Below, one piece after another: positions 56,197 through 64,000 of a stretch of 64,000 bases of DNA. The translations under genes and the position numbers were made by a program. Within the stretch, counting starts at the first letter, position 1, and every line of letters starts with the position of its first letter. Source of the DNA: Robiginitomaculum sp. (GTDB lineage: Bacteria; Pseudomonadota; Alphaproteobacteria; Caulobacterales; Maricaulaceae); the NCBI GenBank assembly GCA_015485155.1, contig WFUF01000013.1, forward strand, positions 1-64,000, read 5' to 3'. Under the pieces are notes generated by a model, which ran no database searches, had not been told where the DNA came from, and worked only from the letters and a program-made list of their open reading frames with translations.

Positions 56197-57402
56197 ATGG
56201 ATACAATTGTTTTTGGTATTGCTTCTATTTTCTCTTTTTTGTTTGTGTTCACACTTATTGTGTTTGTACATGAAATGGGTCATTTTCTGGTAGCAAGATG
56301 GCTTGGGTTTAAGGTCGATGTGTTTTCAATTGGTTTTGGTCGGCCATTGCTGCAGCGCACTGACAGGCACGGCACAAAATGGCGAATATCAAGCCTTCCG
56401 CTTGGTGGGTATGTGAAATTCGCAGGAGATTCCGGAGCAACAAGCCAACCTGATGAAGAAACCTCTCGCCAGATGCAGGAAAACACTAATAACAAACAAA
56501 CCCTGGAAGCGGCCAATGGTGTTTTTCATTTAATGCCCGTATGGCGCAGAGCTGCAGTTACTGTTTCCGGGCCATTGATGAATTTTATTTTTGCAATTTT
56601 TGTGTTTTCAATCTTTTTGTCCATATTCGGGGTGTCACAACGCAGTGCAGTTGTCGGGACAGTAGTACCACAAAGCGCTGCCGAACGGGCAGGCTTTATG
56701 CCCGGAGATGTGATCAAAAGCGCCAATGGGGAGGAATTACAAACATTTAGAAGGTTTGCCTCAATCGTTGCCATTAGCGCCAATGATCCTATTGATTTTG
56801 TGATTGATAGAAACGGAGAGGAAATCCGTCTTACGGCCACCCCTGATGCTGCCGAGCGTGAAGATATCTTTGGCAAAATGTCCCAAACAGGATTTTTGGG
56901 TCTGGGCCCATCAGATAAGGTTTATACCAAGAAATTTGGCCCGGTCGGGGCTATCATCGAAGGCACAACCATCACCAGACAGGTTATTGGTGATCAGATT
57001 GCATTTGTCGGAAGATTGTTTCGCGGCAAAGGCTCGGCGGAAATGCTTGGCGGGCCGCTTCGCATTTTTTATATTTCCGGAAAAGTTGGAACCGGTAGCT
57101 CTGACAGCAAGGTTATTGATGATAGAAATCTGGGACAACGGATAATCTCACTGATTTGGCTTGCTGGCGGGTTATCGGTGGCGATTGGATTGATAAATCT
57201 GGCTCCGGTGCCAATGCTTGACGGCGGTCATTTGGTGTTTTACGCGTATGAAGCGATTTTTAAGCGCCCTTTAAGCATGGAATTGCAGGTAATTGGGTAT
57301 AAAATCGGGTTTTTTGCCGTAATTGGACTTTTGGCCTTTGCCACATTCAATGACTTGCGCTATTTCAACGTGTTTGATTTCTTGGCCCAAATGTTTTCTT
57401 AA
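56197..57402 (+). CDS. rseP: Site-2 zinc metalloprotease RseP
   Basis: Intramembrane protease that cuts anti-sigma factors and leftover signal peptides. HEMGH at 25-29 in the first helix gives two zinc ligands and the catalytic Glu; NLAPVPMLDGGH from residue 334 gives the third. A PDZ domain lies between (about 150-220, VVPQSAAERAGFMPGDVIKS). 401 residues with four membrane segments. Positioned before bamA as is usual. Confidence 0.95.
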   Translation: MDTIVFGIASIFSFLFVFTLIVFVHEMGHFLVARWLGFKVDVFSIGFGRPLLQRTDRHGTKWRISSLPLGGYVKFAGDSGATSQPDEETSRQMQENTNNKQTLEAANGVFHLMPVWRRAAVTVSGPLMNFIFAIFVFSIFLSIFGVSQRSAVVGTVVPQSAAERAGFMPGDVIKSANGEELQTFRRFASIVAISANDPIDFVIDRNGEEIRLTATPDAAEREDIFGKMSQTGFLGLGPSDKVYTKKFGPVGAIIEGTTITRQVIGDQIAFVGRLFRGKGSAEMLGGPLRIFYISGKVGTGSSDSKVIDDRNLGQRIISLIWLAGGLSVAIGLINLAPVPMLDGGHLVFYAYEAIFKRPLSMELQVIGYKIGFFAVIGLLAFATFNDLRYFNVFDFLAQMFS

Positions 57403-57427
57403 AAAACATACATAGGGATTTGTGTAT

Positions 57428-59857
57428 ATGCCTCGTTCCGGCTTATTATTTTTTGTGACTTTGCTCATTGGTTTTTCGGCAGTGTCATATTCTTCTGCTT
57501 CCTTTGCACAAGTGTCATCAGCCTCAGCAGAAAAACCCCTTTCGCGCATTCGGCAAGTGGTGGTTCAGGGCAACCAGCGCCTTGAAGCTGGTACTGTTCA
57601 ATCATATCTGCTGCTTGGCCCCGGTGATCCATTCGATCCGCAATTGATTGACTTGTCGCTTAAGACTTTATTCGCTACCGGGCTTTTCGCTGACATTTCC
57701 ATTCGTGAAGTTAACAGCGCCTTGGTGGTAAATGTTGTTGAAAACCCAATCATTAACCGGGTTATCTTTGAGGGAAACCGGGCCTTAAAGGAAGATAAGC
57801 TACGTGAGGAAGTTCAGGCGCAGCCACGAGCTATTTTCACCAGAGCCAGGGTGCAAAGTGACGTACAACGAATTATTGAACTATACCGCAGATCAGGTCG
57901 TTTTGCAGCTACTGTTACCCCTAAAATTGCTGAGCAACCGCAAAACCGTGTCGACCTTATTTTTGAAGTTACAGAAGGGCCGGTAACTGATGTTCGCAGG
58001 ATCAATTTTGTTGGCAATGTCATTTTTTCTGATTCGGCTTTGCGCCGGGTATTGGCCACCGAAGAATCACGCTGGTGGAAATTCCTGACCTCTAATGATA
58101 ATTTTGACCCCGACCGGATGGAATATGATCGCGAATTGTTGCGTCAATTCTATGGCGATAAGGGCTATGCAGACTTCAGGGTTGTGTCGTCTGTTGCGGA
58201 ACTGACACCTGATCGAAAGAACTTCTATATCACATTTACGGTGGATGAGGGAGTAAAGTACCGGTTTGGGGAAATGACCGTAAAAACAGAGCTTGACGCA
58301 CTGGATACGGATATCTTGCAACAATTGGTGCCGATCAAACCCGGTAGTTTGTACAGGAACAAACAGATTGAGAACGCTGTTGACAGTCTTACATTTGCTG
58401 CAGGGGCCACTGGTTATGCCTTTGTTGAAGTTCGCCCTCAACGTCGGCGAAACCGCGAAGAACGAACCGTTGATATACAATTCATGGTGAATGAAGGCCC
58501 CAGAGTCTATATCGAGCGGATACGGATTGAGGGCAATACCAGAACGCTTGACAATGTCGTTCGCCGAGAGGTTCAGTTGGTTGAAGGCGATGCCTTTAAC
58601 CGTGCCTTGCTGGATAGATCCCGTAATTTGATCAGAAGGCTTGGCTTTTTTAAGGAAGTCGAGTTAACCGAGGAGCCCGGATCCAAACCAGACCGCGCAG
58701 TTGTTGTAGTAAAAGTAGAAGAACAGCCAACCGGTGAATTGTCCTTTGGGGCTGGCTTTTCGTCATTAAATTCTTTTCTTTTGGATATTTCTATTTCTGA
58801 GCGTAATTTCAGAGGGCGGGGACAGTTTTTACGCTTTGCCGTGTCAACAAGTGTGCGCCGCAGAAGCGTGGATATCCGTTTTACGGAGCCTCGCTTTCTT
58901 GGCCGCAATATGTCGGCGGGATTTGATTTATTTAATGTTCGATCCGACTTTATTCGAGAAGCGAGTTTCTTGTCTGAATCCATGGGCGGAGGTGTGCGTT
59001 TAGGTTTGCCATTAACGGGAAATTCGTCTTTGTTCCTGCGCTATACTCTGCGAAATGATACCATCACGGCCCCGCAGGCGGTGCAGACAGACCTGTTTGG
59101 CAATCCGGTAGTGGATGCCAATGGCAATTTTGTTTTCAACTGTCAGGCATCGGCGCAAATATGTTCACAGGTTGGCTCTCGCATCACTTCTCTGCTGGGT
59201 TTTACGGTTAGATGGGATCGTAAGAATGACCCAATTGAGCCTACTCGTGGATTTGATGTTTCATTCGATCAGGATATTGCCGGTTTTGGCGGTGATGTGA
59301 AATTTATTCGTACCAGAGTTGGCGCTAATGTATATCGTGGTCTGATCAAGGATTTCATTTTAAGCGCCCATATTGATGCTGGATATATTACCGGATGGGG
59401 CGGAGCTGATGTTCGGATTAATGATCGCTTTTTCAAGGGCGGGCTTTCCTTTAGAGGATTTGATATCGCAGGTATCGGGCCGCGCGTAGTTGAGTTTGTC
59501 GACGATGGAAACGGTGGTATTACAGAGGTTAGGCGAGATGCTTTGGGTGGCAAGGCATATGCTATTGGCTCTGTTGAACTGGCTTTTCCTGTAGGTCTTC
59601 CGGACGAATATGGAATTAAGGGTGCCTTTTTTACTGAGTTTGGCACGCTGGGAATGCTTGATGAAAACGACAAGATTGTCGCTGATACTACCAGATTCGC
59701 CGTTCGTGATGATCTGGCATTACGAGTATCTGCCGGGGTAAGTGTATTTTGGGATTCCCCCTTTGGCCCGGTTCGCTTTGACTTCTCACAAATATTACGT
59801 CAAGAAGTATATGATGACGTGAGAACTTTCCGATTCTCCCAAACAACTAGGTTTTAG
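57428..59857 (+). CDS. bamA: Outer membrane protein assembly factor BamA
   Basis: Essential insertase for outer-membrane beta-barrel proteins. ATG 57428 (AGGGA at suitable distance; GTG 57422 also possible) begins a signal peptide ending near SFAQ. Five POTRA domains follow (about 40-440; first one IRQVVVQGNQRLEAGTVQSY), then a 16-strand barrel that contains the VRFDF motif and ends in FSQTTRF, with the C-terminal Phe recognised by the Bam machinery. 809 residues, standard. Confidence 0.96.
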   Translation: MPRSGLLFFVTLLIGFSAVSYSSASFAQVSSASAEKPLSRIRQVVVQGNQRLEAGTVQSYLLLGPGDPFDPQLIDLSLKTLFATGLFADISIREVNSALVVNVVENPIINRVIFEGNRALKEDKLREEVQAQPRAIFTRARVQSDVQRIIELYRRSGRFAATVTPKIAEQPQNRVDLIFEVTEGPVTDVRRINFVGNVIFSDSALRRVLATEESRWWKFLTSNDNFDPDRMEYDRELLRQFYGDKGYADFRVVSSVAELTPDRKNFYITFTVDEGVKYRFGEMTVKTELDALDTDILQQLVPIKPGSLYRNKQIENAVDSLTFAAGATGYAFVEVRPQRRRNREERTVDIQFMVNEGPRVYIERIRIEGNTRTLDNVVRREVQLVEGDAFNRALLDRSRNLIRRLGFFKEVELTEEPGSKPDRAVVVVKVEEQPTGELSFGAGFSSLNSFLLDISISERNFRGRGQFLRFAVSTSVRRRSVDIRFTEPRFLGRNMSAGFDLFNVRSDFIREASFLSESMGGGVRLGLPLTGNSSLFLRYTLRNDTITAPQAVQTDLFGNPVVDANGNFVFNCQASAQICSQVGSRITSLLGFTVRWDRKNDPIEPTRGFDVSFDQDIAGFGGDVKFIRTRVGANVYRGLIKDFILSAHIDAGYITGWGGADVRINDRFFKGGLSFRGFDIAGIGPRVVEFVDDGNGGITEVRRDALGGKAYAIGSVELAFPVGLPDEYGIKGAFFTEFGTLGMLDENDKIVADTTRFAVRDDLALRVSAGVSVFWDSPFGPVRFDFSQILRQEVYDDVRTFRFSQTTRF

Positions 59858-59859
59858 GT

Positions 59860-60453
59860 ATGAAAACTTTACACGCAATTTTTTTGTCACTTGCTCTTTT
59901 AACCCTTGGCGCAGGTGGTGCTACTGCTCAGGCTAATGTTGCTGTCATTAGCCAGGAGGGGGCTTTATTACAATCCAAAGTCGGTAAAAGCGTCGCTGAG
60001 CAATTGCTAGCGATTGATAAGCAGATTGATGTTGAGTTTGAGCCTGAGTTGGCTCCATTACGCACTCAGGCTCAGCAGTTAAACGCAGAAATATCAGCTC
60101 TAACTCCAGAGGTTCTGCGCACTCGCACAGACCTTATGCGTCGTGAGCAGGAATTACGCCAGAAACTTGGTGAATTGGCTGATTGGAAAAAACGCCAGAT
60201 GAACGCAACCGGAGAAGAGGCAAGAAAGCCAATCCTACAAGCATATGAAGCAGCAGTTAATGCCGTAATCACCGAAAAGAAAATTGATATTCTGTTGAAT
60301 GAATCTGCTGTGTTATTTCGCAACAAACAGTCTGATATAACCGCTGATGTAATTAAGAAAATGGATGAAGCTGTTTCTACAAGTGTGGTGGTTCGGGTGC
60401 GTGTTCCACGCAAACCGGAACCGCAGCAGCCAGGTGCCAGACAGGGTAGATAG
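59860..60453 (+). CDS. skp: Skp/OmpH family periplasmic chaperone
   Basis: Periplasmic holdase for unfolded outer-membrane proteins. 197 residues: signal peptide ending ATAQA near 25, then VAVISQEGALLQSKVGKSV and a long helical arm (about 60-130) with heptads (LRTQAQQLNAEISALTPE). A Pro/Arg-rich tail closes it. Weak sequence similarity is normal for the family; position between bamA and lpxD supports the call. Confidence 0.88.
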   Translation: MKTLHAIFLSLALLTLGAGGATAQANVAVISQEGALLQSKVGKSVAEQLLAIDKQIDVEFEPELAPLRTQAQQLNAEISALTPEVLRTRTDLMRREQELRQKLGELADWKKRQMNATGEEARKPILQAYEAAVNAVITEKKIDILLNESAVLFRNKQSDITADVIKKMDEAVSTSVVVRVRVPRKPEPQQPGARQGR

Positions 60454-60471
60454 CGATATCGGGTGTATGAT

Positions 60472-61488
60472 ATGATCGATTCACGATTTTATCACTGCTT
60501 GTCACCTGTTTTACTGTCTGAGCTTGTAGATGCCACTGGTGCTCACCTGCAGCAGGGCAATCCGGAGCAGCATGTCCACTCTGTGGGGCCGATTAATGCC
60601 TTAAAAGCAGGAATTGTGGGCTATGCAGTACAGAAAAAACATCTGCCAAAGAAGATAGCAAGCGGAGCTGTTATCGTAATAAATCAAAAGCTTGCGAAGT
60701 CTTTGCAAGCCTTTGATGGCGCGGTGCTTGTGCATGAGTTTCCCATGGAGGCCTTTGCTGCAATTGCCAAGCTGCTGGTACAGCCAATCACCGAATACAG
60801 CCGCGATGGTGAATATAGCAGTGAAGTTTCCATTCACCCTACGGCCCGTATTGGCCCCGGGGTTGCGTTTGGCAAAGGAGCTTCTATCGGAAAAAAGTCC
60901 ATAATTGGCGCCAACACGACGATTGGTGCGGGTGTTATTATTGGCGATGAATGTGTCATTGGTTCAGGAGTGCATATCTCTTTTGCCCAGATTAGCAATT
61001 TCGTTAACATCTATTCAGGAGCAGTTATTGGCGAACAGGGATTTGGCACCGAACCAGGAATGGATGGTCTGGTGGATGTTCCGCACTTTGGTACGGTGCA
61101 TATTGCTAATAATGTTACTATTGGCTCAAACACGACAATTGATCGCGGTGTTTTTTCAGCCACAAAAATTGGCAGAAATACGAAAATAGATAATCTTGTT
61201 CAAATTGGACATAATGTGGTCATGGGTGAAAATTGCGTGCTGGCCGCCTATGTTGGCATTTCGGGCAGCGTTCGCGTGGGGAACCGTGTGCGCATGGGAG
61301 GAAGAGTCGGAATAACAGAGCATGTAAGAATTGGTGATGACTGCACATTATTTGCAGGATCGTCTTTGATAAAGGATATGCCGGCAAATGAAACCTGGAG
61401 CGGAACTCCAGCCCAGCCATTTCGGCAGCATTTACGTGAAATTGTTGCCATTCAAAAAATGGTGCGAGATATTCAAAAAAGTAAATGA
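60472..61488 (+). CDS. lpxD: UDP-3-O-acylglucosamine N-acyltransferase
   Basis: Third step of lipid A synthesis, adding the amide-linked hydroxy fatty acid. An N-terminal uridine-binding domain (about 1-110) is followed by a left-handed beta helix of hexapeptide repeats (ARIGPGVAFGKGASIG and on) and a short helical C-terminus. The catalytic His is in LVQIGHNVVMGENC. 338 residues from ATG 60472; GTG 60463 is possible. Confidence 0.94.
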   Translation: MIDSRFYHCLSPVLLSELVDATGAHLQQGNPEQHVHSVGPINALKAGIVGYAVQKKHLPKKIASGAVIVINQKLAKSLQAFDGAVLVHEFPMEAFAAIAKLLVQPITEYSRDGEYSSEVSIHPTARIGPGVAFGKGASIGKKSIIGANTTIGAGVIIGDECVIGSGVHISFAQISNFVNIYSGAVIGEQGFGTEPGMDGLVDVPHFGTVHIANNVTIGSNTTIDRGVFSATKIGRNTKIDNLVQIGHNVVMGENCVLAAYVGISGSVRVGNRVRMGGRVGITEHVRIGDDCTLFAGSSLIKDMPANETWSGTPAQPFRQHLREIVAIQKMVRDIQKSK

Positions 61489-61552
61489 GCACAATCGGAA
61501 TAATGCTATATTTTAGATGAAAGTCCGAGCCATATTCTGAAGGAGTTACAGG

Positions 61553-62353
61553 ATGAGCGCTTCCAAAATCCATCCTTCGGCCATTATTTCAGCAAAAGCG
61601 GAATTAGGTAAAAACGTATCTATTGGCCCTTATTGTGTGATTGATGACGGGGTCGTGCTGGATGATGATGTTGTCTTGCACGCCCAAACCCACATAATGG
61701 GAAAAACCTTTTTGGGAAAACGGTGTGAGGTTTACCCATTTGCTGTGTTGGGGGCCCCGCCTCAGGATTTTAGTTATTGTAACGAGGACACAAGCTTACG
61801 AATTGGCTCTGATACCATTATCCGAGAACACGTTACCATGCATAGAGGAACAGTTCGTGGCAGATCTGAAACAATAGTTGGCTCGCACGGATATTTTATG
61901 GCCGGCAGCCATGTGGCTCATGATTGTATAATTGCAGACCATGTAACGTTCACCCATAATGCCCTAGCAGGCGGGCATGTGGTTATCGGTGATCATTGTA
62001 TTCTTGGTGCCCAATCGGCGGTTCACCAGTTTTCCCATATTGGACATTTTGCCTTTGTTGGTAGCAGCACAATTGTTACCAGAGATATCATCCCTTTTGG
62101 ATTGGTGCATCAGCATCGGGCAAGTCTGGCTGGATTAAACATTATTGGTCTAAAAAGAAACAATTTTTCCCGCAAAAAAATTCATACAATGAGATCAGCG
62201 TTTTCCATGCTGTTCTTGGCCCCTGGCCTGTTTGATGCGAAAGTAGAGAGCGTCACAAAAGAATTCAAGGATTGCGAGGAGGTTATGCAAATCATAGACT
62301 TTATTCGCGATAAAAACAGAACCCGTGCATTGTGTCTTGCAGATGGCGAATAA
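61553..62353 (+). CDS. lpxA: UDP-N-acetylglucosamine O-acyltransferase
   Basis: First step of lipid A synthesis. 266 residues: hexapeptide beta helix (SKIHPSAIISAKAELGKNVS at the start) then an alpha-helical C-terminal domain (GLVHQHRASLAGLNIIGLKR, conserved). SHVAHDCIIADHV contains the catalytic His. GAAGGAG precedes the ATG. Only 64 bases separate it from lpxD, so fabZ, normally between them, is missing here. Confidence 0.96.
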   Translation: MSASKIHPSAIISAKAELGKNVSIGPYCVIDDGVVLDDDVVLHAQTHIMGKTFLGKRCEVYPFAVLGAPPQDFSYCNEDTSLRIGSDTIIREHVTMHRGTVRGRSETIVGSHGYFMAGSHVAHDCIIADHVTFTHNALAGGHVVIGDHCILGAQSAVHQFSHIGHFAFVGSSTIVTRDIIPFGLVHQHRASLAGLNIIGLKRNNFSRKKIHTMRSAFSMLFLAPGLFDAKVESVTKEFKDCEEVMQIIDFIRDKNRTRALCLADGE

Positions 62354-63209
62354 AACACTGGATATAACTGATGAAAATCGCGTAGGTCTTGTTGCCTTTG
62401 GTGGAGATCTTCCTGCGGAAGTTGCCGAGCGGGCAATTGCCGGCGGGTATTTTGTGTATCCTGTTAATATCACAGGCTATGCTGACCCCAATGGCTCATT
62501 GTCGAGCGGTGACTGGTACCCCATTGGAGCTATTGGCAAAATAATAAATGCACTAAAACGCCAAAACTGCACTCATATATGTTTTGCTGGCAAGGTGGAT
62601 CGACCAGACTTTGCAAAGTTGAAACTGGATAAAAAAGCCTTGCGGGAATTGCCGAAGGTCTTACTGGCCGCAATAAAAGGTGATGATGAATTGATGCGCG
62701 CCATTTTATCTGTTTTCGAAAGAGAGGGTTTTACGATCATAAGCCCACAGGAAATCGCCGACAGTTTATTGGCTCCGGTTGGCGCGCTGAGTGATTGTCT
62801 TCCGTCTCAGCTTGATCACGAAGATATTAAAAAGGGGCTTGAGGTCATTGCCGCCATGGGCGCGCTCGATATTGGTCAAAGCGCAGTGGTTTGCAATGGT
62901 TTGACATTGGCCGTAGAGGCGCAGGAAGGAACAAATGAGATGCTGCGACGCTGTGCTGGATTGTCTGAAGCCATTAGAGGAAATGCAAATGCGCGCAGAG
63001 GGGTTCTGGTTAAATCATTAAAGCCTTCTCAGGATAGGCGAGTAGACTTGCCAACACTTGGTGAAAAAACTGTCATTTTGGCGGCCCAGGCCGGATTGGC
63101 GGGCATTGCCTTTGCCGCAGGCAATAGTTTCTTGATTGATCGGGAAAAAATGCGTGCTGTGGCTGATCGGGAAGGGTTGTTCCTGTGGGGCGTGGAGCTA
63201 CCAAATTGA
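62343..63209 (+). CDS. lpxI: UDP-2,3-diacylglucosamine pyrophosphatase LpxI
   Basis: Hydrolyses UDP-2,3-diacylglucosamine to lipid X; the alphaproteobacterial replacement for LpxH (DUF1009 family). 288 residues from ATG 62343, which overlaps lpxA by 11 bases. GLVAFGGDLPAEVAERA at the start is the LpxI N-domain; GQSAVVCNGLTLAVEAQEGT with NEMLRR and GVLVKSLKPSQDRRVDLP with PTLGEKTV are conserved C-domain segments. Confidence 0.93.
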   Translation: MANKTLDITDENRVGLVAFGGDLPAEVAERAIAGGYFVYPVNITGYADPNGSLSSGDWYPIGAIGKIINALKRQNCTHICFAGKVDRPDFAKLKLDKKALRELPKVLLAAIKGDDELMRAILSVFEREGFTIISPQEIADSLLAPVGALSDCLPSQLDHEDIKKGLEVIAAMGALDIGQSAVVCNGLTLAVEAQEGTNEMLRRCAGLSEAIRGNANARRGVLVKSLKPSQDRRVDLPTLGEKTVILAAQAGLAGIAFAAGNSFLIDREKMRAVADREGLFLWGVELPN

Positions 63210-64000
63210 GCCGTAGAGACAAAGATAATCTCAACAAAATATTTATTGTCGCAGCTGAATCCAGCGGCGATCAATTAGGCGCTTATCTAATTGATTCACT
63301 GCGTGAGCAATCCATAGAACCACTTGACATTCGCGGGGTAGGGGGGGGCAAAATGGCGACCAATGGCGTATCCAGCCCTGTTGATATTCGACCACTTGCG
63401 GTTATGGGGGTTGTTGACGGATTGCTAGCCTATCACAAGGTTAAAGAACTGGTACAGCAAACAGTTCAGGAAATAGTCCGGGCAAAGCCGCAAATCGTGG
63501 TATTGATAGATTCATGGGGCTTTACAATTCGGGTAGCCAAACAATTAAGAAAGCACCTTCCGGAATGTAAACTTGTCAAATATGTAGCTCCACAGGTTTT
63601 TGCAACGCGCCCCGGGCGAGCAAAAACCACTGCCAGTTTTTATGATCATTTGCTGACAATTCATTCATTTGATCACACATTTTTTGAAGCAGAGGGTCTG
63701 GACACTACTTTTGTTGGTAATCCTGCTTTATTTTTAGATGATAAGCCCGCACATACAAAAAGCGACTTTCAGTTTAATCCTGATAATAAAACCGTACTGT
63801 CGGTTTTTTTTGGCTCGCGTTCTGCCGAGATACGGCAATTGCATAAGCATTTCTTAGACGCGCTGGATCTGGTACGGGAAGAATTTCCTGACCTGCTGGT
63901 GGTCTCACCACTTTCCGATAGCGTCGCCACTGAGGTGCGGGCCTTGGCAATGACTGACTCGCGCCTGCAAGATATTATTTTGCTCGAAGAACATCAGAAA
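63206..64000 (+). CDS. lpxB: Lipid-A-disaccharide synthase, N-terminal part (3' end outside window)
   Basis: The frame is open from TTG 63206 to the end of the window, 265 codons. TTG overlaps the lpxI stop (TTGA) and has GGAG 8 bases upstream, so it is a believable start; GTG 63185 is an alternative. Family motifs are IFIVAAESSGDQLGAYLI, VVLIDSWGFTIRVAKQLR, KYVAPQVFATRPGRAK (usually VWAW, here VFAT) and DTTFVGNPAL. It condenses lipid X with UDP-diacylglucosamine. A run of eight Gs at about 63344 stays in frame. Confidence 0.93.
   Translation, partial: MSRRDKDNLNKIFIVAAESSGDQLGAYLIDSLREQSIEPLDIRGVGGGKMATNGVSSPVDIRPLAVMGVVDGLLAYHKVKELVQQTVQEIVRAKPQIVVLIDSWGFTIRVAKQLRKHLPECKLVKYVAPQVFATRPGRAKTTASFYDHLLTIHSFDHTFFEAEGLDTTFVGNPALFLDDKPAHTKSDFQFNPDNKTVLSVFFGSRSAEIRQLHKHFLDALDLVREEFPDLLVVSPLSDSVATEVRALAMTDSRLQDIILLEEHQK

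Noticed and set aside
63341-63353. Run of eight Gs in lpxB as a possible frameshift
   Set aside because: The frame before and after the run gives uninterrupted LpxB motifs, so no shift is needed.
1-64000. CRISPR array, prophage, toxin-antitoxin or defence island
   Set aside because: No regularly spaced repeats, integrase, transposase, toxin pair or defence gene is visible; gene content is core metabolism and biogenesis throughout.

Overview
The window looks like one continuous piece of an alphaproteobacterial chromosome with moderate base composition. Evidence for this is a 14-gene nuo operon with separate nuoC and nuoD, RNase E and RNase J together, LpxI in the lipid A pathway, a DUF1467 protein, type III pantothenate kinase, a short ProRS, a pdhA-pdhB(lipoyl)-pdhC set next to ftsB, and a PopA/PleD-like receiver-receiver-GGDEF protein. 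I cannot fix the order from sequence alone. Almost everything is housekeeping core; I see no prophage, transposase, CRISPR array, tRNA or rRNA.

Layout. 1-7.2 kb: end of an NAD(P)H-hydrate repair gene, a dispersed repeat (copy A), rne on the minus strand, a cell-wall amidase, and an ACE-like M2 dipeptidase lipoprotein on the minus strand. 7.5-15 kb: ftsB and a pyruvate dehydrogenase cluster (pdhA, pdhB, GFA-type protein, pdhC, MarC protein, double-hotdog thioesterase, lpdA). 15-15.8 kb: repeat copy B and the long structured leader of tig. 15.8-22 kb: tig, then a minus-strand run of copper-chaperone genes (SCO, PCuAC, SCO) and the 3-oxoacid CoA-transferase pair, then the PopA-like gene. 22.1-38.3 kb: an AMACR-type CoA-transferase family gene and the complete complex I operon, with two small unassigned genes embedded in it (between nuoC/nuoD and nuoD/nuoE). 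38.3-45.8 kb: birA, coaX, rnj, methylmalonyl-CoA epimerase, DUF1467, proS, lolC/E, lolD. 46.2-64 kb: dnaE, then translation and envelope genes rpsB-tsf-pyrH-frr-uppS-cdsA-dxr-rseP-bamA-skp-lpxD-lpxA-lpxI-lpxB, with lpxB cut by the window end.

How the genes fit together: PDH and complex I supply acetyl-CoA and oxidise NADH; the SCO/PCuAC genes probably serve copper insertion into a terminal oxidase encoded elsewhere; the last third couples translation factors with isoprenoid, phospholipid, outer-membrane protein, lipoprotein and lipid A biogenesis.

No clearly new multi-gene system is visible. The best leads are: a pair of related ~420 bp intergenic elements lying directly behind rne and lpdA in the same orientation, with an 88 bp core identical at 86 positions; the two small genes inside the nuo operon; a PopA-like c-di-GMP effector candidate; a possible sRNA before proS; a 30-residue hydrophobic ORF behind a good promoter before dnaE; structured leaders of rpsB and tig (the latter with a two-codon ORF behind a strong Shine-Dalgarno); and histone-H1-like Lys/Ala/Pro tails on unrelated proteins. 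Promoter and RNA calls come from reading consensus and pairing by eye.
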